From assembly GCF_041022165.1 (NCBI RefSeq), contig NZ_CP163302.1:4154001-4218000 (forward strand): a DNA stretch of 64,000 bases, given 5' to 3'. Below the pieces are notes generated by a model. That model was not told the DNA's origin. It made no database searches and worked only from the letters and a program-made list of their open reading frames with translations. Made by a program: the position numbers and the translations under genes. Below are positions 47,368-54,832 of the stretch, in pieces; position 1 is the stretch's first letter; each line of letters starts with the position of its first letter. This DNA is from Sinomonas sp. P10A9. Its GTDB lineage: Bacteria; Actinomycetota; Actinomycetes; Actinomycetales; Micrococcaceae.

Positions 47368-47957
47368 CGGAACCCGGTCTGCGCGAGCGCAAGAAGGCCA
47401 AGACGCGGCGCCTCATCCAGGATGTGGCGCTGCGCCTCTTCGCCGCCCAGGGGTATGACGCGACCACGGTCGAGCAGATCGCTGCCGAAGCCGAAGTCTC
47501 CCCGAGCACGTGCTTCCGCTACTACCCCACCAAAGAGGACCTCGTGCTCTCCGACGAGTACGACCCCACGCTCATCGCGGCCCTCGAGAAGGCGCCGCTG
47601 GACGCCGGATTCGTCGGCGCGTTCCGCGCCGCCATCCGGGTCGGGTTCACCACGTTCTACCGCGAGGACCGCGAGCGCGTCCTCGAACGCATGAGGCTCA
47701 CCCTCACCACCCCCGCGCTGCGGAACAGGATCCTCGCGGCGAACCACGAGATCAGCCACCTGTTCGGGGACGTCATTGCCCGCCGGCTCGGGATCGCCGA
47801 GGACGATCCGCGCATCGCGATCGCGGCCGGTGCACTCATGGGCGCCCTCACGGCGGTGCTCGAGCGCTGGGTGGCCGACGACGGCCGAGGCGACCTGCCC
47901 GCCATGATGGACAGTGCCCTCGCATTGCTCGAGTCAGGACTCCGGTTCGAGGCCTGA
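47364..47957 (+). CDS. TetR family regulator of the DHA2 carrier
   Basis: A 197-residue TetR protein. The HTH (about 10-55) reads KTRRLIQDVALRLFAAQGYDATTVEQIAAEAEVSPSTCFRYYPTKEDL. The rest is a ligand domain ending ALALLESGLRFEA. Overlap with the carrier gene and a palindrome over the operon's promoter indicate negative autoregulation, relieved by the exported compound. Confidence 0.94.
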   Translation: MTEPGLRERKKAKTRRLIQDVALRLFAAQGYDATTVEQIAAEAEVSPSTCFRYYPTKEDLVLSDEYDPTLIAALEKAPLDAGFVGAFRAAIRVGFTTFYREDRERVLERMRLTLTTPALRNRILAANHEISHLFGDVIARRLGIAEDDPRIAIAAGALMGALTAVLERWVADDGRGDLPAMMDSALALLESGLRFEA

Positions 47958-47973
47958 GGCCGCCATCGGAGTC

Positions 47974-48002
47974 TGGACGACGCGAGATTTTCGCGTTAGT
48001 GT
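47974..48002 (+). promoter_or_regulatory. Promoter whose spacer is a palindrome, for the TetR-glycosyltransferase pair
   Basis: TGGACG (47974-47979) and TAGTGT (47997-48002) are exactly 17 bases apart, and the whole spacer is the perfect inverted repeat ACGCGA-GATTT-TCGCGT (47980-47996). The ATG follows the -10 by seven bases with no ribosome site, so transcription is probably leaderless and repressed by the encoded TetR protein. Confidence 0.7.
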
Positions 48003-48009
48003 CATTAAC

Positions 48010-48609
48010 ATGAATTCTGAGGCCGGGACACGGCCTTACGCCATGGGCAAGCGTGCCGAGGCAGCCGCCGCCACGGCCGGCAGGATCGCCGAGGCCGCCC
48101 TCGAACTGTTCATCGAGCGGCCGTTGAGCCAGCTCACGCTCGCCCTCGTGGCCGATCGGGCCGGCGTGACGGTCCAGACGGTCCTGCGCCACTGCGGAGA
48201 CTGGGACGGGGTCCTTGCTGCAGCCGGCGAGCGTGCCGCGGCCCGCGTGAGAACGCTCCGCGACCGTGCGCCCGTCGGAGACCTGCCCGGAGCCATCGCC
48301 AACCTAGCCGAGCACTACGAGACCGACGCTCCCCTTGCGCTCCGGATGCTCTCCGAGGAACCGAACTCCGAGTACATCGCGGACCGCACCCGGATGGCCC
48401 GCGACATCCACCGCGCATGGTGCGAGCGCGTCTTCGCCCCCTACCTCGAGGGGCTCAGCGACCCCGAGCGCACGCGCCGCTTGGCCCAGTTCGTCGCCGT
48501 GTGCGACGTCTACGTCTACAAGCTCCTCCGGCACGACGCCGGGCTGAGCCTCGAGGCGTACATCGATTCCCTGCTCGAGCTCCTCGAGCCGCTGGTCCGG
48601 AGGCCATGA
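48010..48609 (+). CDS. TetR family regulator upstream of a glycosyltransferase
   Basis: A 199-residue TetR-type protein. The HTH reads TAGRIAEAALELFIERPLSQLTLALVADRAGVTVQTVLRHCG (about 18-60). The C-terminal ligand domain is ordinary in size. The ATG at 48010 is probably leaderless. The stop overlaps the next gene's start in ATGATG, so regulator and glycosyltransferase are one unit, presumably induced by the compound the enzyme modifies. Confidence 0.92.
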   Translation: MNSEAGTRPYAMGKRAEAAAATAGRIAEAALELFIERPLSQLTLALVADRAGVTVQTVLRHCGDWDGVLAAAGERAAARVRTLRDRAPVGDLPGAIANLAEHYETDAPLALRMLSEEPNSEYIADRTRMARDIHRAWCERVFAPYLEGLSDPERTRRLAQFVAVCDVYVYKLLRHDAGLSLEAYIDSLLELLEPLVRRP

Positions 48610-49832
48610 TGTCCACGATCCTCGCCTACACGTCCCCCGCGACGGGACACCTCTTCCCGATGACGCCCCTCCTGCTCGAGCTGCGGTCCCGGGGCCACCG
48701 CGTCCACGTGCGCACGTTCGCCGAGCACGTGGAGACGCTCCGAGGCCTCGGCCTCGAGGCGGAACCGACCGACGCGCGGATCGCGGCCATCTGGCATCAG
48801 GACTTCAGCGCGCGGAACCCGCTCGAGGCGCTGTCCGCGAACGCGGAGACGTTCACGCAGCGGGCGGAGTTCGACGGCGCCGACGCCGCCGCATCGCTGC
48901 GGGACGTGGCCCCGGACGCCGCGATCGTCGACATCAACGCGTGGGGTGCCGCCGCCGCGGCGCAGGCCTGGGGCGGGCCGTGGGCGTCCTTCAGCCCCTA
49001 CGTCCCGCCGATCAGCTCGGCGGGGACGCCGCCGTTCGGACCCGGCCTGGCTCCGCGGGGCGGGCCGCTCGGCCGCATCCGCGACGCCACGCTGCGCAGC
49101 CTCATCATGGGGCAGCTCACCAAGCGGTACCTCGGGCCGATCAACTCGGTGCGCGCCGAACACGGGCTCGCACCGGTGGACACCGTGGACCAGTTCTTCC
49201 GCTCGGCTCCGCTCATGCTCGTCACGACGTCCGAGCCGTTCGACTACGCGCACACCGACTGGCTCCCGCAGATCCGCTCGATCGGGGCTCTGCCGTGGGA
49301 ACCGCCGTCCGAGGTACCCGCGTGGGTCGACGAGCCCGGAGACCCGTTCGCCCTCGTCACGACGTCCTCGGAGTACCAGGCCGATGAGGCGCTCGCGCGG
49401 GCCGCGGTCGCGGGGCTCGCGGAGGAGCCCTACCGCGTGGTGGTCACCATGCCCGCCGGCGTCGCGGACCTCGGGCCCCTTCCTCCGAACGTCCGGATCG
49501 AGCAGTTCGTCCCGCACGGACCCATTCTGGCCCGCGCCGCCGTCGCCGTGACCCACGGCGGCATGGGCGCCACCCAGAAGGCCCTCGGCGCGGGAGTGCC
49601 CACCGTCGTCGTGCCCTGGGGTCGCGACCAGCTCGAAGTCGGCGCCCGCGTTGCCCACGCCCATGCCGGTGTGCGGCTGTCCAAGGGAAGGCTCACCCCG
49701 GAACGCCTCCGGGACGCCGTGCGCCGGGCAGCGGGGATGGCCGACGGCGCGGGGCGCGTCGCTGCCGGCTACCGCGCCGCAGGCGGGGCTGCCGCCGGAG
49801 CGGACGCCGTGGAGGAGCTCCTGAGAACCTGA
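48606..49832 (+). CDS. UDP-glycosyltransferase, MGT/macrolide type
   Basis: A 408-residue GT1-family glycosyltransferase. The N-terminal acceptor domain begins ILAYTSPATGHLFPMTPLLLEL and the C-terminal nucleotide-sugar domain has THGGMGATQKALGAGVPTVVVPWGRDQ near residues 315-341, the PSPG-like signature with its His and the final Asp-Gln. Enzymes of this type glycosylate macrolides, sterols or other small hydrophobic molecules, often for detoxification. Two ATGs (48606 and 48609) are possible. It abuts the convergent oxidoreductase with no bases between the stops. Confidence 0.92.
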   Translation: MMSTILAYTSPATGHLFPMTPLLLELRSRGHRVHVRTFAEHVETLRGLGLEAEPTDARIAAIWHQDFSARNPLEALSANAETFTQRAEFDGADAAASLRDVAPDAAIVDINAWGAAAAAQAWGGPWASFSPYVPPISSAGTPPFGPGLAPRGGPLGRIRDATLRSLIMGQLTKRYLGPINSVRAEHGLAPVDTVDQFFRSAPLMLVTTSEPFDYAHTDWLPQIRSIGALPWEPPSEVPAWVDEPGDPFALVTTSSEYQADEALARAAVAGLAEEPYRVVVTMPAGVADLGPLPPNVRIEQFVPHGPILARAAVAVTHGGMGATQKALGAGVPTVVVPWGRDQLEVGARVAHAHAGVRLSKGRLTPERLRDAVRRAAGMADGAGRVAAGYRAAGGAAAGADAVEELLRT

Positions 49833-50651
49833 TCAGGCCCGGACCGGCAGATGTCCCGCGAGGAACTCCTCCCAGGTCCGGCGGCCGTCCGCATGGTCCA
49901 GCGCCAGATTGGCACCGGCGCGGATCGCCCGGGCCGCGTCGCCAGGCAGCCTCACCGGAACGATGAGACGGCGCAGCCCCGCCGCGGCGAGGTACGAGCG
50001 CAGGAGGTCGCCGAACGCATAGGCGGTCGGCCCGCCCAGATCGGGGACGTAGCCCGCGGGACTGCCGAGCGCGATCTCCACGAGCCGGTCCGCGACCTCG
50101 CCCGAATCGACAGGCTGGAACCGCGTACCGCTGGGCACCGGCACCACGGGCAGCTTGGCCATGGCCTTGAGGGTGAGCAGGGCGAGGTCGTGGAACTGGG
50201 TCGCGCGGAGTGTGGTCCACGGGATCCCGCATCCCTCGACGACCCCTTCGGCGTCGCGCTTGGATGCGAAGTACTCGAACGCCATGTGGTCGAACCGTCC
50301 TGTCACGGGGACCCTGTCCGCGCCGACAACCGAGATGAACACGAGATGGATGACGCCAGCGTCACGCGCGGCCCTCACAAGCATCCGTGCCTTGTCGCCG
50401 TCGCCCTTCTGGGCGCCCGCGCAGTGGACCACCGTGCGGATGCCCGCGAGCGCCGCGTCCACGCCGCGTCCCGTGTCGAGGTCTGCGGCGACGTTCTCCA
50501 CGGCAGCCGGCCGCGCGGCGTCGTGCGCAGGATCAGCCGTGGTCGCGTGCCGGCTCGCCACCCGCACCGCATGCCCCGCCGCTGCGAGCCGCTCCACTAC
50601 TTGCCGGCCCAGCGTGCCGGTCCCGCCGGTCACCAGGATGGTCGTTGCCAT
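49833..50651 (-). CDS. NAD(P)H-binding SDR (NmrA/atypical), ECF41 partner
   Basis: A 272-residue extended/atypical short-chain dehydrogenase with the nucleotide motif VTGGTGTLGRQVV (about 7-19). It lacks a full YxxxK pair in standard position, as is common for NmrA-like proteins. GAGGAGGAG precedes the ATG at 50651. It is divergent from a SigJ-type sigma factor, the arrangement of ECF41 systems, where the partner gene is a carboxymuconolactone decarboxylase, oxidoreductase or epimerase. The upstream region carries an ECF41-like promoter (50696-50722). The substrate is unknown. Confidence 0.9.
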   Translation of the reverse strand: MATTILVTGGTGTLGRQVVERLAAAGHAVRVASRHATTADPAHDAARPAAVENVAADLDTGRGVDAALAGIRTVVHCAGAQKGDGDKARMLVRAARDAGVIHLVFISVVGADRVPVTGRFDHMAFEYFASKRDAEGVVEGCGIPWTTLRATQFHDLALLTLKAMAKLPVVPVPSGTRFQPVDSGEVADRLVEIALGSPAGYVPDLGGPTAYAFGDLLRSYLAAAGLRRLIVPVRLPGDAARAIRAGANLALDHADGRRTWEEFLAGHLPVRA

Positions 50652-50695
50652 GGTCTTCTCCTCCTCCGTCCGGGCATCTCCCGTCCTGCTTGCCT

Positions 50696-50722
50696 GACAC
50701 CGTGGAGTGCGGAAGTGTGACA
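50696..50722 (-). promoter_or_regulatory. ECF41-type promoter for the SDR gene
   Basis: On the minus strand TGTCACA (50722-50716) is followed after exactly 16 bases by TGTC (50699-50696). The published ECF41 form is TGTCACA-N16-CGTC, so the -35 is perfect and the -10 has three of four bases. It would direct transcription of the SDR gene. Confidence 0.7.
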
Positions 50723-51643
50723 GCCGTGGAGGAAGATCTTCTGGCCGAGCGCTTCGAGGTGGAGCGGACGCGGCTCCGCGGCGTCGCGTACCGCATGCTC
50801 GGCTCGCTCGCGGAGGCGGACGACGCCCTGCAGGAGGCGTGGCTGCGGCTGTCCAGCACCGAGGCGGAGGCGATCGAAAGCCTGCCCGCGTGGCTCACCA
50901 CCGTAGTGGGGCGGATCTGCCTGAACGTGCTGCGCTCGCGCGGGGCTCGGCCGGAGGTACCCCTCGAGGCGGCGCTCACCGCTGCACGCCTGGACCCAGG
51001 ACCCGAAGAGGAGGCCCTCCTCGCAGACCAAGTGGGACTCGCGCTGCTCGTCGTGCTGGACCGGCTCCAGCCGGCGGAGCGGCTCGCGTTCGTTCTGCAC
51101 GACATGTTCGACGTCCCGTTCGAGCCCATCGCGCAGATCCTCAACAAGTCCGCGGAGGCGACGCGCCAGCTCGCGAGCCGTGCTCGACGCCGTGTGGAGG
51201 GCTCGCCGGTCCCGGAGCCGGACCGGGCGCGCCAGGCCCGCGCCGTCCACGCCTATCTGAGGGCCGTACGGACGGGCGACCTCGAGGCGCTCGTGGCCGT
51301 CCTCGACCCGGAGGTGCTGCTTGTGGCGGACGGCGCGGCGGTCCCGGGAGGCGTCGCCGTCGCCCTTCGCGGTTCCCAGAAGGTCGCTCGGGCGGCCGCT
51401 GCCTCCGCCGCGCGGGCGCCGTTCGCGCGGACCGCGATCATCGACGGGGCCGTGGGCATCGTGGTGGCCCCGCGCGGCCGGCTGCGGATCGCGCTGCTGT
51501 TCACCGTCCAGTCCACGCAGGACGGCGAACGTGTCACCCGGGTGGACGTCGTGGCGGATCCCTCGCGGCTTGCCGCGCTTGGGGTCTCAGTCCTCGAAGG
51601 CTGGCGCGAACGTGCCGGCGCCCCCGGGCCGGACCCATACTGA
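50717..51643 (+). CDS. sigJ: ECF41-type sigma factor with SnoaL-like C-terminus
   Basis: A 308-residue extracytoplasmic-function sigma factor. Region 2 (about 6-70) reads FEVERTRLRGVAYRMLGSLAEADDALQEAWLRL and region 4 (about 105-160) has LQPAERLAFVLHDMFDVPFEPIAQILNKSAEATRQLASRARRRV. The C-terminal extension (about 170-305) is a SnoaL-like domain with VADGAAVPGGVAVALRG, where ECF41 proteins usually have DGGGKV; here the motif is degenerate. The extension is known to act as a built-in switch, so no anti-sigma gene is expected and none is seen. The GTG at 50717 has GGAG upstream; a GTG at 50726 is possible. Confidence 0.9.
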   Translation: MTAVEEDLLAERFEVERTRLRGVAYRMLGSLAEADDALQEAWLRLSSTEAEAIESLPAWLTTVVGRICLNVLRSRGARPEVPLEAALTAARLDPGPEEEALLADQVGLALLVVLDRLQPAERLAFVLHDMFDVPFEPIAQILNKSAEATRQLASRARRRVEGSPVPEPDRARQARAVHAYLRAVRTGDLEALVAVLDPEVLLVADGAAVPGGVAVALRGSQKVARAAAASAARAPFARTAIIDGAVGIVVAPRGRLRIALLFTVQSTQDGERVTRVDVVADPSRLAALGVSVLEGWRERAGAPGPDPY

Positions 51644-51647
51644 TCGC

Positions 51648-52451
51648 ATGTCCTCAGAAGCAGCCTTCACAGGGTCCATCCCGGAGCTCTACGACACCGT
51701 CCTCGTGCCCATGATGTTCCAGGACTTCGCGAACGACCTGGCTGCCGAGGTGGCCTCCTCCGGCCCAGGCACCGTCCTCGAGACGGCGGCCGGGACCGGC
51801 ATCGTGACGAGGGCGCTTCACCGGATCCTGCCGCGCGCCACCATCACGGCCACCGACCTCAACCCAGCCATGCTCTCGCGGGCCGACGTGGTCCTCCCCG
51901 CCTCCGAGTCCATCCGGTGGCAGCAGGCCGACGCCCTGGATCTCCCCTTCCCTGAGGCATCCTTCGACGCGCTCGTCAGCCAGTTCGGCATCATGTTCTT
52001 CCCCGATCGGCCGCGCGGGTACGCGGAAGCGCGCCGGGTGCTGAAGCCCGGGGGCCGGCTGTCCGCTGCGGTGTGGGGGCCGCTCGAGCGCAACGAGGTG
52101 AGCCTCGCGGTCCAGGAGGCGCTCGAGGAACTCTTCCCCGGCCGGGCGCCCATGCTGATCCGCCGCGTTCCCTTTGCATACTCCGATCACACGATCATCC
52201 GCGGCGAGCTTGAGGCCGCTGGGTTCTCGGACGTCACCATCCGGGACGTCGTCTACCGCAGTGCTCCAACGTCTGCGCGGGACATCGCCCGGGCGCACTG
52301 CCAGGGCACCCCTCTGGCCCACGAGCTCGCCGAAGAGTACGGAGGCCCCGCGCAGATCACCGAAGACGTGACCCGTGTTCTCGCGGAACGCTTCGGGGGT
52401 CAGCCCTTCTCGGGCCTGCTCACGGCGATCTTCTTCACGGGCATCGCCTGA
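51648..52451 (+). CDS. SAM-dependent methyltransferase (class I)
   Basis: A 267-residue methyltransferase. The SAM motif reads TVLETAAGTGIVTRAL (about 42-57), then ITATDLNPAMLS, WQQADALDLPFPEASFDALVSQFGIMFF, and RVLKPGGRLSAAVWG. The ATG at 51648 has no ribosome site but CATACT stands six bases upstream, a possible leaderless start. It begins five bases after the sigma factor stop on the same strand and could also be co-transcribed with it. The substrate is unknown. Confidence 0.93.
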   Translation: MSSEAAFTGSIPELYDTVLVPMMFQDFANDLAAEVASSGPGTVLETAAGTGIVTRALHRILPRATITATDLNPAMLSRADVVLPASESIRWQQADALDLPFPEASFDALVSQFGIMFFPDRPRGYAEARRVLKPGGRLSAAVWGPLERNEVSLAVQEALEELFPGRAPMLIRRVPFAYSDHTIIRGELEAAGFSDVTIRDVVYRSAPTSARDIARAHCQGTPLAHELAEEYGGPAQITEDVTRVLAERFGGQPFSGLLTAIFFTGIA

Positions 52452-52486
52452 CCCGTCCCGCAGGCGCATCCGTCGTGACCTGACCC

Positions 52487-52534
52487 ACGACGGCGCGGCG
52501 CCGGCTCCCGCTCGAGCCGGCCCCGCGCCGTCGT
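52487..52534. repeat. 48-base palindromic repeat, copy A
   Basis: Outer arms ACGACGGCGCGG/CCGCGCCGTCGT and inner arms CCGGCTC/GAGCCGG form a nearly complete hairpin after the methyltransferase gene. It matches the copy at 54712-54759 at 45 of 48 positions, including the loop, and the similarity continues for about ten bases beyond. Confidence 0.85.
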
Positions 52535-52598
52535 ACGCGTCGCTGTGCAAACGCTGCGTTTCACCGATGGCCTGAGGTGCCCAGAGGTGCTCTGAGGG

Positions 52599-54035
52599 TC
52601 AGGCGCCGTGCCCGTGGGCCTCTGCGGCGACCTCGGCGGCCTCGGCCCGGTCCTCTGCCACGGTGTGCGTGTGGGGACCCACGGGGCCGCGCTGGCGCCG
52701 GTACCGGAGGGCGCCGATCGCGATGAGCACGGCGGCGAGCGCCACCGAGAGCATGAGCTCGTCCCGGGTGTCGGGGAGGAAGAGCATGCCCACGAGCAAT
52801 GCGACGATGGCCACGATGGACGCCCACGTGAGGTACGGGAAGAGCCACATGCGGATCTCGAGCTTGGTGCCGGCGGCGTCGGCGCGGCGCCGCAGGATGA
52901 GCTGCGATGCCGAGATGACGAGCCACACGAACAGCGCGATTGCCCCTGACGTGTTGACGAGGTACAGGAAGACCGTGTCCGGCCAGAGGTAGTTGAGGCC
53001 GACCGTGATGAACCCGACCACCGTGGAGACGAGGACCGAGCGGACCGGGACGCCGCGGCCGGAGATGCGGGCCCAGGACTTGGGTGCGTCTCCGCGCGTG
53101 GAGAGCGAGAAGATCATGCGGCTGGCCGTATAGAGGCCGGAGTTGAGGCACGAGAGCACCGACGTCAGCACGACGATGTCCATGATGGTGCCAGCGCCCG
53201 GGATGCCGAATCGCTCGATCACGGCGACATACGGGCTCTTGGCCACGGACGCGTCATCCCAGGGCAGGAGGGTCACGACGATGGCCATCGAGCCGATGTA
53301 GAACACCAGGATGCGCCACACGGTCGAGTTGACTGCCTTGCGGACGGCCGTCACGGGGTCGGCGGACTCGCCTGCCGCAATTGTGGCGATCTCGGCTCCG
53401 AAGAAAGAGAACACGACGACGAGGATGCCCGCGAGCACGGCGTCGCCCCCGTTGGGCATGAAGCCGCCATGGCCCAGCAGATTCGTGGTGCCGGGGGCCG
53501 GGAGGCCGGGGATAAGGCCGAAGATGGCGGCAATGCCCGCGATGAGGAACAGGACGATCGCCGTCACCTTGACGGACGCGAACCAGAACTCGAACTCGCC
53601 GTAGGACTTGACGCTCCACACGTTGGTCAGCGTGAGGGCGATCATGAGCACGAGGGCCCAGATCCACTGGTCGACGCCCGGCATCCAGCGGTGCATGATC
53701 GCCGCGCCTGCGGTGGCCTCGATGCCGAGCACGATGATCCAGAACCACGCGTACAGCCAGCCGATGCTGAACCCGGCCCACCGGCCCAGGGCCTTGTCCG
53801 CATAGGCGGAGAACGAGCCGGTCTCGGGGTTCGCGGCAGCCATCTCGCCGAGCATACGCATCACGAGGATCACCACGACGCCGGCCGCCGCGTATGCGAC
53901 GAGGACGCCCGGGCCGGCCTGGTGGATCGCCACCCCGGAGCCGACGAAGAGCCCCGCCCCGATGACGCCCGCAATCGCGATCATCGACAGGTGCCTCGGC
54001 TTGAGGGTCTTGTGGAGTTCGGGTTGGGAAGCCAT
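52599..54035 (-). CDS. Amino-acid permease (APC family)
   Basis: A 478-residue APC-superfamily permease with twelve helices. The opening LKPRHLSMIAIAGVIGAGLFVGSGVAIHQAGPGVLVAYA is the GABA/proline/asparagine-permease signature, and GEMAAANPETGSFSAYADKALGRWAGFSIGWLYAW follows. The C-terminus is a His/Glu/Ala tail ending HGHGA. The ATG at 54035 has GGAGGTGA eight bases upstream; an ATG five codons earlier lacks a site. No catabolic gene is adjacent, so the amino acid is unclear. Confidence 0.93.
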   Translation of the reverse strand: MASQPELHKTLKPRHLSMIAIAGVIGAGLFVGSGVAIHQAGPGVLVAYAAAGVVVILVMRMLGEMAAANPETGSFSAYADKALGRWAGFSIGWLYAWFWIIVLGIEATAGAAIMHRWMPGVDQWIWALVLMIALTLTNVWSVKSYGEFEFWFASVKVTAIVLFLIAGIAAIFGLIPGLPAPGTTNLLGHGGFMPNGGDAVLAGILVVVFSFFGAEIATIAAGESADPVTAVRKAVNSTVWRILVFYIGSMAIVVTLLPWDDASVAKSPYVAVIERFGIPGAGTIMDIVVLTSVLSCLNSGLYTASRMIFSLSTRGDAPKSWARISGRGVPVRSVLVSTVVGFITVGLNYLWPDTVFLYLVNTSGAIALFVWLVISASQLILRRRADAAGTKLEIRMWLFPYLTWASIVAIVALLVGMLFLPDTRDELMLSVALAAVLIAIGALRYRRQRGPVGPHTHTVAEDRAEAAEVAAEAHGHGA

Positions 54036-54329
54036 GAGCCTCACCTCCATCTCTGTGGGTCAGTACGGAATCAATGGTGAAGGCCTGTCAGATGCGCATG
54101 CGGGGCCGATCGCACAGGGTTTATACCGGCCCATGGTGCAGACGCCCGATTTTGGTGACCCTGAGACAACTCCTGTCTTTATGGAAACCTCTCGCAACCT
54201 GATTGAAACGTTGGCCCTGCCACAGCGGTGGGTGACGCGGTTCACCTGCAGGGGTTGGCCCACCACGGCTCGGCAGCGGCCCGACCTCTGAGGACAGATT
54301 CTGTCCGCTTGCCCCGATAGCGTGCCTGC
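54036..54329. other. Divergent promoter region, no gene seen
   Basis: The 294 bases between the permease and the VOC gene hold no convincing coding frame. GGACAG-ATT-CTGTCC (54292-54306) is a perfect inverted repeat before the VOC gene. Base composition is lower in GC around 54112-54215 than in the genes. The permease promoter must lie here; I did not find a clear -35/-10 pair. Confidence 0.5.
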
Positions 54330-54689
54330 ATGGCTATCGCACGGTTTCCCAATGTAGTGATCGACTGTCCAGACCCCGCCGCTCTCGCGGAGTTCTACTC
54401 GGCCCTGCTGGACTGGAAGGTCGAGAAGTCATCTCAGGAGTGGGCCACGATTCGTGCCGACTACGGCCAGGTCATCGACTTCCAGGGCGTCGAGGCCTAC
54501 ACGGCTCCCCAGTGGCCCGGCCAGCACGTGCCCCAGCAGATGCACCTCGACGTGGTGGTCGACGACCTCGACGTCGCCGAGCAGGCGGTCCTCGGGCTCG
54601 GGGCCACCAAGCATGACCACCAGCCCGGGACCACGTTCCGCGTGTTCCTCGATCCCGCGGGACACCCGTTCTGCCTCTGCCTGAGCTAG
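54330..54689 (+). CDS. VOC family protein, glyoxalase-like
   Basis: A 119-residue vicinal-oxygen-chelate protein: FPNVVIDCPDPAALAEFYSALLDWKVEK at the start, then VPQQMHLDVVVDDLDVAEQAVLGLGATKHDHQPG and the closing VFLDPAGHPFCLCLS, typical of the PhnB/Glo_EDI_BRP group common in actinobacteria. TAGCGT six bases before the ATG and no ribosome site suggest a leaderless start. The substrate is not known. A 48-base palindrome follows. Confidence 0.92.
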   Translation: MAIARFPNVVIDCPDPAALAEFYSALLDWKVEKSSQEWATIRADYGQVIDFQGVEAYTAPQWPGQHVPQQMHLDVVVDDLDVAEQAVLGLGATKHDHQPGTTFRVFLDPAGHPFCLCLS

Positions 54690-54711
54690 CAGTGTGGAAA
54701 GGGAGATCCGC

Positions 54712-54759
54712 ACGACGGCGCGGGGCCGGCTCCCGCTCGAGCCGACCCCTCGCCGTCGT
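54712..54759. repeat. 48-base palindromic repeat, copy B
   Basis: Second copy of the element at 52487-52534 with three differences. It lies 22 bases after the VOC stop and 73 bases from the end of the convergent monooxygenase. Confidence 0.85.
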
Positions 54760-54832
54760 TCGCATCGCTGCAGCCGAGCGGGCGTCAGGGATGCACGGGG
54801 ATCTTGACGTTCTCCTCGTTCAGGAGTCCTCC

